Positions 28,201 to 36,980 of a stretch of 64,000 nt of DNA are shown here, piece by piece (position 1 is the stretch's first letter; each line of letters starts with the position of its first letter). The position numbers and the translations under genes were made by a program. The stretch comes from a virus. Location of the stretch: positions 42,240 through 106,239 of the IMG/VR virus record IMGVR_UViG_3300008459_000008, one strand, 5' to 3'. The notes under the pieces are model-generated. The model did no database searches. It saw only the letters and a program-made list of their open reading frames with translations, and was not told the DNA's origin.

Positions 28201-28695
28201 ATGAACGCTTATACCCAAGAGGAAATTGATAGGATTAATAAAGTCAAAGAAACTAATGATAAATTAGAAGAATATTTCCTTCAACGAAGAGAAGAATGGA
28301 ATAATAATCTTTCACCACTTTTTGATGTTATAAAAATGAGTTTAACTACCGAAAATTCTCAGAAAATTTTGGAAGTTCAATCACTTGCATTAAGCTATAG
28401 ACAAGCTTTGAACGAACAAATTTCATTCTTTTTAAATAAAAGAAGTAAAGAAGAAGTAAAAAATAAAAAAATCAGACAAGATAAGTTTGTTTTCTATGCA
28501 ACCGGATTTGGATTGAAAACAAACACTGGTGAAAAATCAATTTTGATAGATGCTCACCTTGCAGAAAATGATAGAAATATATTACTAATCGAAAACCATA
28601 TTGAGTTTTTGAGAAACAGTTCAAAAAATCTTGAAAGTCTTGGATATACTATCAAGAACATTATTGAATTGATGAATTATTTAGGAGGACGATAA
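28201..28695 (+). CDS. Unknown helical protein
   Basis: A 164-residue, strongly helical and charged protein (NAYTQEEIDRINKVKETNDK at the start) with likely coiled coils at both ends and a less helical middle (FVFYATGFGLKTNTGEKSIL). No domain recognised. Its end overlaps the end of the convergent gene at 28681 by 15 nt. Confidence 0.7.
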   Translation: MNAYTQEEIDRINKVKETNDKLEEYFLQRREEWNNNLSPLFDVIKMSLTTENSQKILEVQSLALSYRQALNEQISFFLNKRSKEEVKNKKIRQDKFVFYATGFGLKTNTGEKSILIDAHLAENDRNILLIENHIEFLRNSSKNLESLGYTIKNIIELMNYLGGR

Positions 28696-29823
28696 GTGTT
28701 CTAAGGCTTTTTCAACCAAATCTCTATAACCTTGATAATCATTATCATTGAGTATGTCATTTAACATAGCCTTCAACAACGTCCTTCTACTTTCAAAACC
28801 AGGATCATAAATGTCTCCACTGGTCGAGGTTAACTCTATACAATTCTTACCTGGTGCATTATGCAATTTACCGTTTTTTTCATTCAATAAAGCTAATGTA
28901 TCCACAAATGGATAAAAGGCAAAATTCCACTTAGTTAATTGAACATTTATGTGTGACAAATAAACCTTGTCATTGTAATTGAAAAATAGTGATTCCAAAC
29001 CATCTGAAACATTTTTATTTTTCATCACCCAACCTTTATCTTTTGCGTAATTTTTGAACTTTATCATATCACTGTCATTTGCACAATATATCCTATCCAT
29101 AAAATATTCAGCAGGACATCCATCTACCTTTTTATCAAGTTTCCATATAAGAGCTCTACCTAAAACTTTATTATCTTGATTTACATAAGCTAATAATTGA
29201 CATACTTCTGGATTCTCTTTATAAATTCCGAAGTATCTCTGACAAACTGTATACCTCATACAAGAAGCACCCAACTGACCTTTATCAGGATAAGCATAAT
29301 TCATAAAATCATAATAGTAAGGAATTTCATCACCACTTATCAATTTGAATTCATTAGAAACTACAACAAATTCTGATTTGTATAAATTTACAAAATCTTC
29401 ATAATCCTTCTGAGTTAATCCTTGAATATGATCTTCGACAAAAGACAAATCTAAATCTTCAATTACATTGGGGTCACTTAGTAATGCTTGAGCAAATCTA
29501 CCAATCCTAATTTGGCCTCTGCCTGAAACATCATAATATTTTGAATTATCTTCATCCCACTGCATGGGTGTTCTTTTAGCTCTTTGATCGGATAAAAATG
29601 AAACCATTTCTGGTTCATTTGTAACATCAATCCAGTTTTGTGGAAGGTCTTTTACAATATAATATTCTTCACCAAAAAGAACATATAATATTTCAGCTAC
29701 TTTACTTTTATCTCTTATCTTATTTAATCTTGATAAAAATTCAGGTGATGCATTCAAATCGTTTTCTAGTATCAAAGAAATGACTTGTTTTTCAAGAATA
29801 AACCCATCAAAATTATTTATCAT
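28681..29823 (-). CDS. SCMR-family protein A (unknown function)
   Basis: I take the ATG at 29823 (380 residues); an ATATATA box at 29831-29837 precedes it by 7 nt, and the longer frame back to 29886 would contain the box. The product has a core GASCMRYTVCQRYFGIY ... GRALIWKL ... DRIYCANDSD ... FKNYAKDKGW shared with the genes at 31972 and 56095, so the phage has three paralogues. The conserved Cys pair, Arg/Tyr residues and GRAL motif look like an active or binding site of a globular domain, but I do not recognise a family. The N-terminus MINNFDGFILEKQ fits a motif seen in several genes here. Confidence 0.7.
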   Translation of the reverse strand: MINNFDGFILEKQVISLILENDLNASPEFLSRLNKIRDKSKVAEILYVLFGEEYYIVKDLPQNWIDVTNEPEMVSFLSDQRAKRTPMQWDEDNSKYYDVSGRGQIRIGRFAQALLSDPNVIEDLDLSFVEDHIQGLTQKDYEDFVNLYKSEFVVVSNEFKLISGDEIPYYYDFMNYAYPDKGQLGASCMRYTVCQRYFGIYKENPEVCQLLAYVNQDNKVLGRALIWKLDKKVDGCPAEYFMDRIYCANDSDMIKFKNYAKDKGWVMKNKNVSDGLESLFFNYNDKVYLSHINVQLTKWNFAFYPFVDTLALLNEKNGKLHNAPGKNCIELTSTSGDIYDPGFESRRTLLKAMLNDILNDNDYQGYRDLVEKALEHLSSS

Positions 29824-29845
29824 AAGTTTATATATATTTTTTGTT

Positions 29846-29870
29846 ATATTGAATAATATTCTTACATTTG
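29846..29870 (+). promoter_or_regulatory. Host-type (Bacteroidota sigma-A) promoter
   Basis: A TTG at about 29841-29843 is followed after 19 nt by TACATTTG (29863-29870), a match to the Bacteroidota -33/-7 consensus TTG ... TAnnTTTG. The ATG of the T9SS-cargo gene is 3 nt downstream, so the message is leaderless or nearly so. Confidence 0.65.
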
Positions 29871-29873
29871 TAT

Positions 29874-30803
29874 ATGGTAAAATCAATCTTTCTGATAGTT
29901 ATATTATTTGTCACCACAAATTCAAATTGTCAAACTTTTATCCAACCCAACAGCCACTGGCACCGTATGTGGGACTTCGTATCTTGTCCAGGTTTAGGGT
30001 ATGATCACCACAGGTATGTAGGAGACACTCTATTCAACAATAATTCCTATTCCAAAATAGAAAATAAACAATATTCTGTATACTTGGACCAAATGAATGG
30101 GACACAAAATTATTATATTCATCAAAAAAAATCAACTTACTTGAGACAAAGCTTTGACACAATTTTTATTTTTGATGAAGAGTATTCTGAGGATAGATTT
30201 GGGTGGTCTCAAAACCCAAGTGTTGGTGAATTATATTATCTTGGTAAGGTCAAAAATTTTATCTCTCAAAACGATATTAAAGTTTATTCGAGGGTAGATT
30301 CTATTTCAACCGAAATCATACAAGGGCAGGAAACTAAATGGATTTATTCAACTACGAATTTAGATTCTTTAGGCAATCCAATAAATTATTATACCACAAA
30401 ATTTAATTATATTATCAAATTAAACACTTTGATGGGTCCAATAACTGAATGGATAATTCCAAGTACAACTTCTCTTTCTTGTTTTGAGTCATCAATCACC
30501 ACCAAGATAAATTATTCTGGTCTAGATTGTAATGCTGGACTTGATTTTGATTGTGAGACTACAACTCATAGTCACGAAAATAAACTGAATGATATAAAAA
30601 TATATCCAAATCCGATTATTGATTATTTTACAATCACGAATTGCAAAAATAAAATTATTAGTTTGAGAAACACTGATGGTAAACAATTATCTAAGACAAC
30701 GATTATATCTGACAATCATAAGATAGATCTGAAATTTTATCCCAATGGAACGTATTTTATTTTTTTGGATGAAAAATTTTTACAAAGAATTGTAAAAATT
30801 TAA
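29874..30803 (+). CDS. Secreted protein with T9SS type A sorting domain
   Basis: The start is the ATG at 29874 (309 residues), giving a signal peptide MVKSIFLIVILFVTTNSNCQ. The C-terminal 75 residues (IKIYPNPIIDYFTITNC ... GKQLSK ... LKFYPNGTYFIFLDE ... RIVKI) show the hallmarks of a type IX sorting domain: YPNP start, a central N/D-G-K turn, a [Y/F]xxGxYF strand and a basic end. Such domains take proteins across the outer membrane of Bacteroidota. The middle part is beta-rich, without known motifs. A host-type promoter lies directly upstream. The protein depends on the host T9SS, so it should be exported during infection or lysogeny-like carriage. Confidence 0.8.
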   Translation: MVKSIFLIVILFVTTNSNCQTFIQPNSHWHRMWDFVSCPGLGYDHHRYVGDTLFNNNSYSKIENKQYSVYLDQMNGTQNYYIHQKKSTYLRQSFDTIFIFDEEYSEDRFGWSQNPSVGELYYLGKVKNFISQNDIKVYSRVDSISTEIIQGQETKWIYSTTNLDSLGNPINYYTTKFNYIIKLNTLMGPITEWIIPSTTSLSCFESSITTKINYSGLDCNAGLDFDCETTTHSHENKLNDIKIYPNPIIDYFTITNCKNKIISLRNTDGKQLSKTTIISDNHKIDLKFYPNGTYFIFLDEKFLQRIVKI

Positions 30804-30840
30804 ACTTTGGTTATTCTACTTATTATAACTCTTGTCGATT

Positions 30841-30990
30841 GAAGTAGTGTAATATAGTTCTCGGAAACTAACGGAATATAAAAAGCACAGACCGCCTGAC
30901 CCTGGCAATAGATCTTACATCATGCTTGTAAGAACGGTAAAGTTGAGGTGAATGCCGTTAATCCTCAGAATTCAATTGAGCCCCGACCCT
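30841..30990 (+). ncRNA. Candidate structured RNA of unknown family
   Basis: The 270-nt gap between coding genes has more G+C than its surroundings and ends in a strong terminator. By hand it folds as a rod: 30856-30861 pairs with 30967-30972, 30869-30874 (TAACGG) with 30955-30960, and a 7-bp apical hairpin is 30913-30919 with 30927-30933. Between the last two is a large internal bubble, a layout reminiscent of 6S RNA. A competing stem (30945-30948 with 30963-30966) is possible. The 5' end and promoter are not clear. I cannot assign a family. Confidence 0.5.
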
Positions 30991-30992
30991 CT

Positions 30993-31024
30993 AAAAAAGT
31001 CCGAATTTTTTCGGACTTTTTTTT
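30993..31024 (+). terminator. Strong intrinsic terminator
   Basis: A 13-bp stem (30993-31005 with 31010-31022, core GTCCGAA/TTCGGAC) is followed by a T run. It ends the candidate RNA and insulates the next gene. Confidence 0.9.
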
Positions 31025-31052
31025 GTTTTAGTATAAAATTGTTATATCTTTG
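31023..31052 (+). promoter_or_regulatory. Host-type promoter
   Basis: TTG (31023-31025), a 19-nt spacer, and TATCTTTG (31045-31052) match the Bacteroidota consensus. The ATG at 31075 is 22 nt downstream. Confidence 0.7.
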
Positions 31053-31074
31053 TAACACTAAATCAAAATACAAT

Positions 31075-31950
31075 ATGTCAACATTCCTATTCTCTCGTGG
31101 TTATAAAAAGTATAACAAAGTAGATCTGTTCAAAAAAATTGATGCAGTTGAAATCTTTCGTGAAGGCAGCCAAATCATCACTAAATATTTCAATCGTGTA
31201 GTGAATAATACACCGGTTTCTGACCGTTATGAGGTATTTGACATTCGTTCCTTTATGAAATCTAAAATTGAATTGTTGGAGGCAAATTTCAACATCAGTT
31301 TCTATAATTTCCGTATGAAAGGAGGTATCCAAGAACTCATTCTTCTCTCAGATGAAGTAGAAATCGCTGGTTCTAATTACTATAAAGCTTTCTTTATTCT
31401 TAATTCATCAGACAAATCTCGTCGTCTCAATATGAACCTCGGTCTTTATCAAGCTGATAATGGTGTTTACCTTGTCAATTCCATTAAGAATTTTTCACTT
31501 ACTACCAAACACCTCAAGGGTATTACCGATAAAGCTGAAGTTGCTTCCACACACATTGATGTTGAAACTTTTGACGAACAAATCCAATCCATCCGTTCAT
31601 TGGTAGGGGAAAGAGTGATGATGTCCCAAGTTAGAAATATCATCATCGATAAAGACCAAAAGGTAAACCATAATAAGTTTGACGCACTTAAGAATGTGCT
31701 ACGTTGGAACTATTCTAAAAGTTTTACTAAAGAACAAATTGGTATAATTTTAACACCTAGTGAGAAATTAACTATCAATACATCTAATGACTTCTCTATT
31801 GATGCTTTCACTGTGTTTCTAGCTTATATGAACGTGTTCCGAAACCAAGATTCGTATGTTGTTAGGAAAGAAACTGAGAAGATTTTGAAAATCACACAGT
31901 GCTTCATTCGTGAAGAAAAGTTAGCACAGCTTTTGGATATGTTGGATTAA
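31075..31950 (+). CDS. Unknown protein with atypical codon use
   Basis: The 291-residue frame is taken from the ATG at 31075, since the upstream extension crosses the terminator. The product (MSTFLFSRGYKKYNKVDLFK ...) has a mixed alpha/beta look with no motif I can name. It uses CGT for 11 of 15 arginines, one CGA and only three AGA/AGG, whereas its neighbours use AGA almost exclusively. This, with its host-type promoter, suggests recent acquisition from a different genome or selection for high expression by host tRNAs. Confidence 0.8.
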   Translation: MSTFLFSRGYKKYNKVDLFKKIDAVEIFREGSQIITKYFNRVVNNTPVSDRYEVFDIRSFMKSKIELLEANFNISFYNFRMKGGIQELILLSDEVEIAGSNYYKAFFILNSSDKSRRLNMNLGLYQADNGVYLVNSIKNFSLTTKHLKGITDKAEVASTHIDVETFDEQIQSIRSLVGERVMMSQVRNIIIDKDQKVNHNKFDALKNVLRWNYSKSFTKEQIGIILTPSEKLTINTSNDFSIDAFTVFLAYMNVFRNQDSYVVRKETEKILKITQCFIREEKLAQLLDMLD

Positions 31951-31963
31951 AATTGTACCTTTG
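31933..31963 (+). promoter_or_regulatory. Host-type promoter inside the end of the previous gene
   Basis: TTG (31933-31935 by count), about 20 nt, then TACCTTTG (31956-31963) match the consensus. The ATG at 31972 is 8 nt downstream, so the leader is very short. Confidence 0.6.
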
Positions 31964-31971
31964 TAAGACTT

Positions 31972-33219
31972 ATGGCATACACAAGAAAAACATCTGATAT
32001 AATTACCTCACACGATTTGGATTATATCCTTCATCAAATGAAGGATAAATCTGAAGTTGCTAGACTACTTATTAAGCAAAGACACCCGATTGAAAATTTA
32101 GTTGATGATCACATTAATTATATTTCGATATCAAGTTCTGATTGTACTAAAATTTCTTACTTAACATCAGAGAGAATTGATGCCCTATTATCCAATGGTG
32201 AAGATCTTTGGACATCTAGTAAAAGATTTCATATCAAACCAGGTGCCTTTATTGGTAAAATATTTAAAAATATCCCACCACGCGAGGTAGAATTATTTTC
32301 TACTTTATTCAGAAATATTCAAACTAAAATAGAAATGGAATTCCGTGTGGTGAGTGGATCGTATATTTACCCCTACTATCATCATTCATCCTACCTAAAT
32401 GAAAATGGTTCATTAGGTGCCTCTTGTATGAAGTATGACCAATGTCAAGACTACTTAGACTTATATACACTGAATTCCAATACGGTTAGTCTTTTAGTTC
32501 TGTTGAATAATAGAAATAAACTCATAGGCAGAGCCTTACTCTGGTCAATTGGAGACACTAAAATTATGGATAGAATTTATACAGTCAATGATGAAAACTA
32601 TCAATACCACTTTAAAAAGTGGGCTGATGATAACGGTTATTGGTATAAAAAAGAACAAAGATGGAATAACACACTTTATTTCGAGCAGAAGGGAAAAGTA
32701 GACTATAAAGAACTTGAAATACAACTTAAGAATTTTGATTTTGAATATTACCCATATATGGATACTTTCAAATTTGTCGATTTGAAGAATGGTGTATTAT
32801 ACAACTATCAGCCAAATGGTGTAAAATTCAATACTATTTCCTCAGCAGAAGGTAAAGTTCAATCAGATAGTATTTATTCAATGTGTGAAAAAACAAAAAC
32901 TTTCCATTCAAGTGATTATATTAATTATGTACCAAATAGAGGAATAAGAGTTTGTGCTGATTTGACTGTTTATTCGGATATCTATGACATTTATATTCTG
33001 AGAGAAGATGCTAGATATGATCAAGATTTGGGTGATTGGATTTATCAAGATGACGATTTAAACAATGATATTTTAATTGAAAAGAAAAAATCTGAAGTTA
33101 AGTCAAACTCACGTTGGGTAGATTTATCAAACGTTCCAATTGAATATCATCTGATTTCGGAGGAAGACAACGAAGAGGTTCCTCCTCCACCACCACAAGA
33201 GGAATATTCACCCTTTTAA
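31972..33219 (+). CDS. SCMR-family protein B (unknown function)
   Basis: A 415-residue paralogue of the products at 28681 and 56095, with GASCMKYDQCQDYLDLY, IGRALLWS, DRIYTVNDEN and FKKWADDNGY around residues 140-225, then NFDFEYYPYMDTFKFVD as in the longest copy. The C-terminal part includes a stretch like VYSDIYDIYILREDARYDQD that resembles the Tyr/Asp-rich repeats of the 56095 product, and it ends in a proline-rich tail (EEVPPPPPQEEYSPF). It has a host-type promoter, unlike its two paralogues, which have ATATATA boxes. Confidence 0.75.
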   Translation: MAYTRKTSDIITSHDLDYILHQMKDKSEVARLLIKQRHPIENLVDDHINYISISSSDCTKISYLTSERIDALLSNGEDLWTSSKRFHIKPGAFIGKIFKNIPPREVELFSTLFRNIQTKIEMEFRVVSGSYIYPYYHHSSYLNENGSLGASCMKYDQCQDYLDLYTLNSNTVSLLVLLNNRNKLIGRALLWSIGDTKIMDRIYTVNDENYQYHFKKWADDNGYWYKKEQRWNNTLYFEQKGKVDYKELEIQLKNFDFEYYPYMDTFKFVDLKNGVLYNYQPNGVKFNTISSAEGKVQSDSIYSMCEKTKTFHSSDYINYVPNRGIRVCADLTVYSDIYDIYILREDARYDQDLGDWIYQDDDLNNDILIEKKKSEVKSNSRWVDLSNVPIEYHLISEEDNEEVPPPPPQEEYSPF

Positions 33220-33227
33220 ACAAAATT

Positions 33228-33267
33228 AAAATCCCTCATATAAATTTGATATGAGGGATTTTGTTTT
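33228..33267 (+). terminator. Terminator overlapping the next start codon
   Basis: A 14-bp stem (33228-33241 with 33249-33262) around a 7-nt loop is followed by GTTTT. The ATG of the nuclease gene (33251) lies within the downstream arm. Confidence 0.8.
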
Positions 33268-33979
33268 AAATAAGTTGGAAGTTTTCAATGATTCAAAATT
33301 CATATTTGATCCAAAGTGGCATAAATACACTTACGATGGTAAACAGTTTGAATCTGTAACTAAATTTATACAGAGATTTCATAAACCATTTGATCAAGAT
33401 TATTGGTCAAAGAAGAAGGCTGAGAAAACAGGTGTTGAACAATCGGAAATTCTAGAACAGTGGAAAATAATAAATGAAAGGGCTAATTTCATAGGAACAT
33501 CAACACATAATTGGATAGAAAACTATTTCAATAAAATACATCAAGATATACCAAGTGACTTAGATGTCGTTGATAGAATAAACAAATTCAATCTAATTTA
33601 TGCTAAACATTTATACAAATTGGAACCAATTAAATTCGAACAGCGAGTATTTTCCGTAGATTGGGGATTAGCTGGGACATTTGACGCATTGTTTGTTTAT
33701 AAAGATAAATTAGTAATTTTAGATTGGAAAACCAATAAAAATTTTGCCACCTCAAATTCTTATGGTGAGAAATTACTAGAACCATTTCAGGATTATGATA
33801 AATGTCATCTTAACGAATATTCAATCCAAATATCAATGTATAGTCTCATTCTAAGTAAAATTGGATTAGATGTAAAGGTTGGATATATTCTATACATCGG
33901 ACCAGAGGGAGATCCACAAATTCATAAATGTCATGATTTTAAGGATTTACTTGAAGAATATCTCAAAAATCAAGCATAA
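33251..33979 (+). CDS. PD-(D/E)XK nuclease, RecB/Cas4-like exonuclease
   Basis: The 242-residue product has the motif order of RecB-like nucleases: GTSTHNWIE (about 84-92), a Glu strand EQRVFSVDWG (about 135), AGTFDALF (Asp about 147), LDWKTNK (about 162-168) and a Q-rich helix YSIQISMYS (about 195). It would degrade or process DNA, in replication, recombination or host DNA breakdown. The start codon lies inside the terminator hairpin of the upstream gene, so its expression may depend on read-through. No later in-frame ATG is suitable. Confidence 0.8.
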   Translation: MRDFVLNKLEVFNDSKFIFDPKWHKYTYDGKQFESVTKFIQRFHKPFDQDYWSKKKAEKTGVEQSEILEQWKIINERANFIGTSTHNWIENYFNKIHQDIPSDLDVVDRINKFNLIYAKHLYKLEPIKFEQRVFSVDWGLAGTFDALFVYKDKLVILDWKTNKNFATSNSYGEKLLEPFQDYDKCHLNEYSIQISMYSLILSKIGLDVKVGYILYIGPEGDPQIHKCHDFKDLLEEYLKNQA

Positions 33980-35220
33980 ATTCCAGCGGCCCCCAAAACT
34001 TGAACCCAATCATTATTAGACCTCAATATATTAAATGTGAATGCGGTTACAGTTGTTGGTAACGTAGTCGGTGGTGTCCCACCTATCCATCTGATTACTT
34101 TTGGTACACCATCTATCTCAAAACCTATTATTGTAAAATTCGTAATACCTTGATCTACAAAAACAGTAATATTTATAGCTCTTGAGTCGACAAGTGGTAA
34201 ATTAATAATATTAAGGGTGAAATCATTAGATGGTGACGATACGTAAAACACTGAACCAAGATTGAAATCAAAATTAACCGTAGCGTTTGTAACAAGGATT
34301 GAGTCAACCAAGACAGTTGTTATATTCTGTAATGTTGTATCACCTTGTAAAATTGCATAATTTAACGTAGGGGTGTCGATACTAGGAGATTTTATTATTG
34401 GTTGATCGAGAGATCCGAATATTTTTACATCACCAAGTATAGAAAATGTTAATCCATCGTAAGTTAAATCATCTTGACCAATTAGTCCATTTTCGGTTCC
34501 ATCGCTAAGTACAAATTTATTTTGACCAAAGTTATTTATAATGTAACTAGGACCAGTCGAACCTTGAGGACCATCATTTCCAGCCGGACCAGAAGGACCA
34601 GTCACACCAGGACCAAAATTTACCTGTTTCCACTCACCACCAATTCTAACATTCAGAGTTGGTTGTCCCAAATTATTCGGATTCCAATTCACACCATCTG
34701 AAAAGGCTATACAACCATCATTATCAACAGGTTCGATGGTATTATATGGTAAAATAACACCACCTTGGTAAAATTTATAATCAAATTCTACACCGGATTG
34801 TGTTCCACTTGTCCAATCAAATGATTTAAAAGACAAGGAACTTTTTTCAAGATCTTCCATAATGAAAGATATTTGTGCTCTTTCATTATACACAACTTCT
34901 TCATTTTGGTATGGAGTTGCTGGGGCTGAAGATGGACCATCCCAATCCCAAGCTCTGAAGAGATAATTAGGACCCCCCTCATTTACGTGATTAGTAAATC
35001 TTATGGTATATGGACCATCTATATACAGGTGGTGACTATTGAATTTTACTTCTTTTGTAGTATTCCATCTGTCCAAATTATCTATAACAAGAGGTTTGTT
35101 TTGTAATTGAACATAATCTCTGAGTTGGGATGTAGCGAGACCTTCTAGGTAAGTCAAATTACCATCCATTTCCTCTATCGAAAGTTTACTACCTTTGAGT
35201 GTTCTTGTTATAAGTGGCAT
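33970..35220 (-). CDS. Tail fibre protein with collagen-like segment
   Basis: A 416-residue protein with a short collagen-like Gly-X-Y run (GVTGPSGPAGNDGPQGSTGP, about residue 205) between beta-rich domains, a common build for trimeric phage fibres. The N-terminus MPLITRTLKGSKLSIEEMDG NLTYLEGL resembles the attachment part of such proteins. It follows the 35237 gene by 16 nt in one transcript. It is a candidate receptor-binding fibre. Confidence 0.7.
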   Translation of the reverse strand: MPLITRTLKGSKLSIEEMDGNLTYLEGLATSQLRDYVQLQNKPLVIDNLDRWNTTKEVKFNSHHLYIDGPYTIRFTNHVNEGGPNYLFRAWDWDGPSSAPATPYQNEEVVYNERAQISFIMEDLEKSSLSFKSFDWTSGTQSGVEFDYKFYQGGVILPYNTIEPVDNDGCIAFSDGVNWNPNNLGQPTLNVRIGGEWKQVNFGPGVTGPSGPAGNDGPQGSTGPSYIINNFGQNKFVLSDGTENGLIGQDDLTYDGLTFSILGDVKIFGSLDQPIIKSPSIDTPTLNYAILQGDTTLQNITTVLVDSILVTNATVNFDFNLGSVFYVSSPSNDFTLNIINLPLVDSRAINITVFVDQGITNFTIIGFEIDGVPKVIRWIGGTPPTTLPTTVTAFTFNILRSNNDWVQVLGAAGIYA

Positions 35221-35236
35221 CTATAAAACTTCTTTT

Positions 35237-35968
35237 TTATTCGAAATATTCATCAATATAGTTTGGTTCAGTGTAATTATTACTTGAATATTCAATAAAG
35301 TAATATTCACGTAGTATATCTATTGATGTTGAATATCTATCTATCAAACTTATATTTTGGTTATCTACTGTATGAAAAGATGCGGTTCCTGGATAAACTC
35401 CAACCCAATAATTCGAAAAAGTAGGAGTAATTCTATTTTCTTTACTCCAAGTATACTCTTTGACACATTGAAATAATTTATCACCATAGTAAACGATAGA
35501 ATCTTTTTTGTATACCAAAGTCATAAGTGGACTTGAGATAAATTTAGGTATAGCAACTCTTAGATACTCGGGATAAAATGTAATTACATCAAGAATATCC
35601 GATGTGGTGGATGTGTTATATTGTTTGATATCACCTAAATATTTAGTTGATGTCAAATCAAAAAATTGGGTCCCAAGTGTATAAACACCTTTGGATAAAA
35701 ATAAAGATTGTAAATTTTTATTAGCTTGTGATTCTGTGAAATTTGATATTTTTTTGAAAGTTGTTTTCTTTAGATCATCAATAGATTTGTAGGTTCTTGT
35801 GTCGATTTTGAATTTGGTGTACATCACATCTTGTAACATTCCAGATTTACCATATTCAATTACCTCATCTATCAAATCATAATAATTTTGTAAGTAAGAT
35901 TCTCCCTTACTCACAATTTTAATGATTCTTTCATATAATTTTTCAATATCTTTTCTATATTGATTCAC
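35237..35968 (-). CDS. Putative virion protein, baseplate/fibre block
   Basis: A 243-residue protein with a helical first half (KDIEKLYERIIKIVSKGESY) and a second half with a carbohydrate-binding-like segment (SIVYYGDKLFQCVKEYTWSK ... PTFSNYWVG). The W/Y-rich 'VYYKDKLFQC...N' pattern resembles small modules in tail proteins. It lies between a small protein (35990) and the collagen-like fibre gene, in one operon. Function inferred from context only. Confidence 0.5.
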   Translation of the reverse strand: MNQYRKDIEKLYERIIKIVSKGESYLQNYYDLIDEVIEYGKSGMLQDVMYTKFKIDTRTYKSIDDLKKTTFKKISNFTESQANKNLQSLFLSKGVYTLGTQFFDLTSTKYLGDIKQYNTSTTSDILDVITFYPEYLRVAIPKFISSPLMTLVYKKDSIVYYGDKLFQCVKEYTWSKENRITPTFSNYWVGVYPGTASFHTVDNQNISLIDRYSTSIDILREYYFIEYSSNNYTEPNYIDEYFE

Positions 35969-35989
35969 AAAAACTAATTATTTTTTTGT

Positions 35990-36316
35990 TTATTTGGTCT
36001 CATCTGTCTCAACATCCCCTACTATCTCATCTTTTGTTTTTTTGATTGTAGGATTTCCATCTTTATCTAAAAAGAAATAGTTATTTCCTTCTATTTTTTC
36101 TATTGGTTTTATACCAATAACCTCAGAAGCTGGTTTTTTGTCTGGACTTGACTTTTCATCATCACTTAATCCATTCCAATCTTCGATAGTTTTACCCTTT
36201 CTGAGATAAATTACTGTGTTACCAATTTCAAATTTTTTTTCTTGTTTTTTATCCTCAAAAAATAAATTTTCGTTAGTTATAAATTCCAAATAACTTACTA
36301 TCTTTTGAAATCTCAT
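35990..36316 (-). CDS. Small protein of unknown function
   Basis: A 108-residue hydrophilic protein. The N-terminus MRFQKIVSYLEFITNENLFF fits the recurring short N-terminal motif of this phage, followed by an SH3-like stretch (IGNTVIYLRKGKTIEDWNGL). An ATATATA box at 36334-36340 lies 17 nt upstream and probably drives this gene and the two structural genes after it. Confidence 0.65.
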   Translation of the reverse strand: MRFQKIVSYLEFITNENLFFEDKKQEKKFEIGNTVIYLRKGKTIEDWNGLSDDEKSSPDKKPASEVIGIKPIEKIEGNNYFFLDKDGNPTIKKTKDEIVGDVETDETK

Positions 36317-36390
36317 AGAGATAAATTTTATTTTATATATTAAAAATCAATTTTATAAACTTGAAACAAACGTTTCCATATAAAACTATT

Positions 36391-36936
36391 ATGAATTGGA
36401 ACGAATATAAAGAATTATCAGAAAAAACTCTATCTACTGAATTCCACTGCGGTAAACAAGTAGAAAATTTATTACATGGAGTTATTGGTGTACTAACTGA
36501 ATTAGAAGAATTGATCGGTTGGAATGATGAAATCAATAAAAAAGAAGAAGTCGCGGATATTTTTTGGTATATCGCTCTTTTGGATAGAGAATTGGATTTA
36601 AATCTTGAAATAAAAAAGTTCGATAAAGGTATCTATCAATTGACAAATGAAACTTTGATAATGCAATCATTTAAAACAACTTGTTTACTATTAGATTATC
36701 TTAAGAAGAAAATTTATTACAACAAACAAATATCAATTGAAGATTTTTCAACACAAACTTTAAACCTTTTTGAGACAGTCTGTCTTTTTTGTGAAGCTAA
36801 TTCAATAGAAATAGAACATATTTTGGATACTAATATATCAAAATTAAAAGCCAGATACGGTGATAAATTTTCAACAGACAAAGCCATCAACAGGAATTTA
36901 GATTTAGAACGGACTATACTTGAACATAGTAAATAA
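36391..36936 (+). CDS. MazG-like nucleotide pyrophosphohydrolase
   Basis: Start taken at the ATG at 36391 (181 residues); a TTG 30 nt upstream is possible. The segment LTELEELIGW then KKEEVADIFWYIALLDREL gives the EExxE ... ExxD metal-binding helices of the all-alpha NTP-PPase (MazG-like) superfamily. These enzymes hydrolyse (d)NTPs to monophosphates or cleave (p)ppGpp-like nucleotides; phages often carry them to adjust nucleotide pools or host starvation signals. The first motif is slightly reduced. A small inverted repeat (GAAAC-AAAC-GTTTC, 36363-36376) lies upstream. Confidence 0.65.
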   Translation: MNWNEYKELSEKTLSTEFHCGKQVENLLHGVIGVLTELEELIGWNDEINKKEEVADIFWYIALLDRELDLNLEIKKFDKGIYQLTNETLIMQSFKTTCLLLDYLKKKIYYNKQISIEDFSTQTLNLFETVCLFCEANSIEIEHILDTNISKLKARYGDKFSTDKAINRNLDLERTILEHSK

Positions 36937-36980
36937 ACATACTAAATTCATTAGACTATAATAAAAAATAAAAACAATTA

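Noticed and set aside
30952-31074. Upstream extension of the 31075 gene
   Set aside because: It runs through the terminator stem and candidate RNA; the host-type promoter lies between it and the ATG at 31075.
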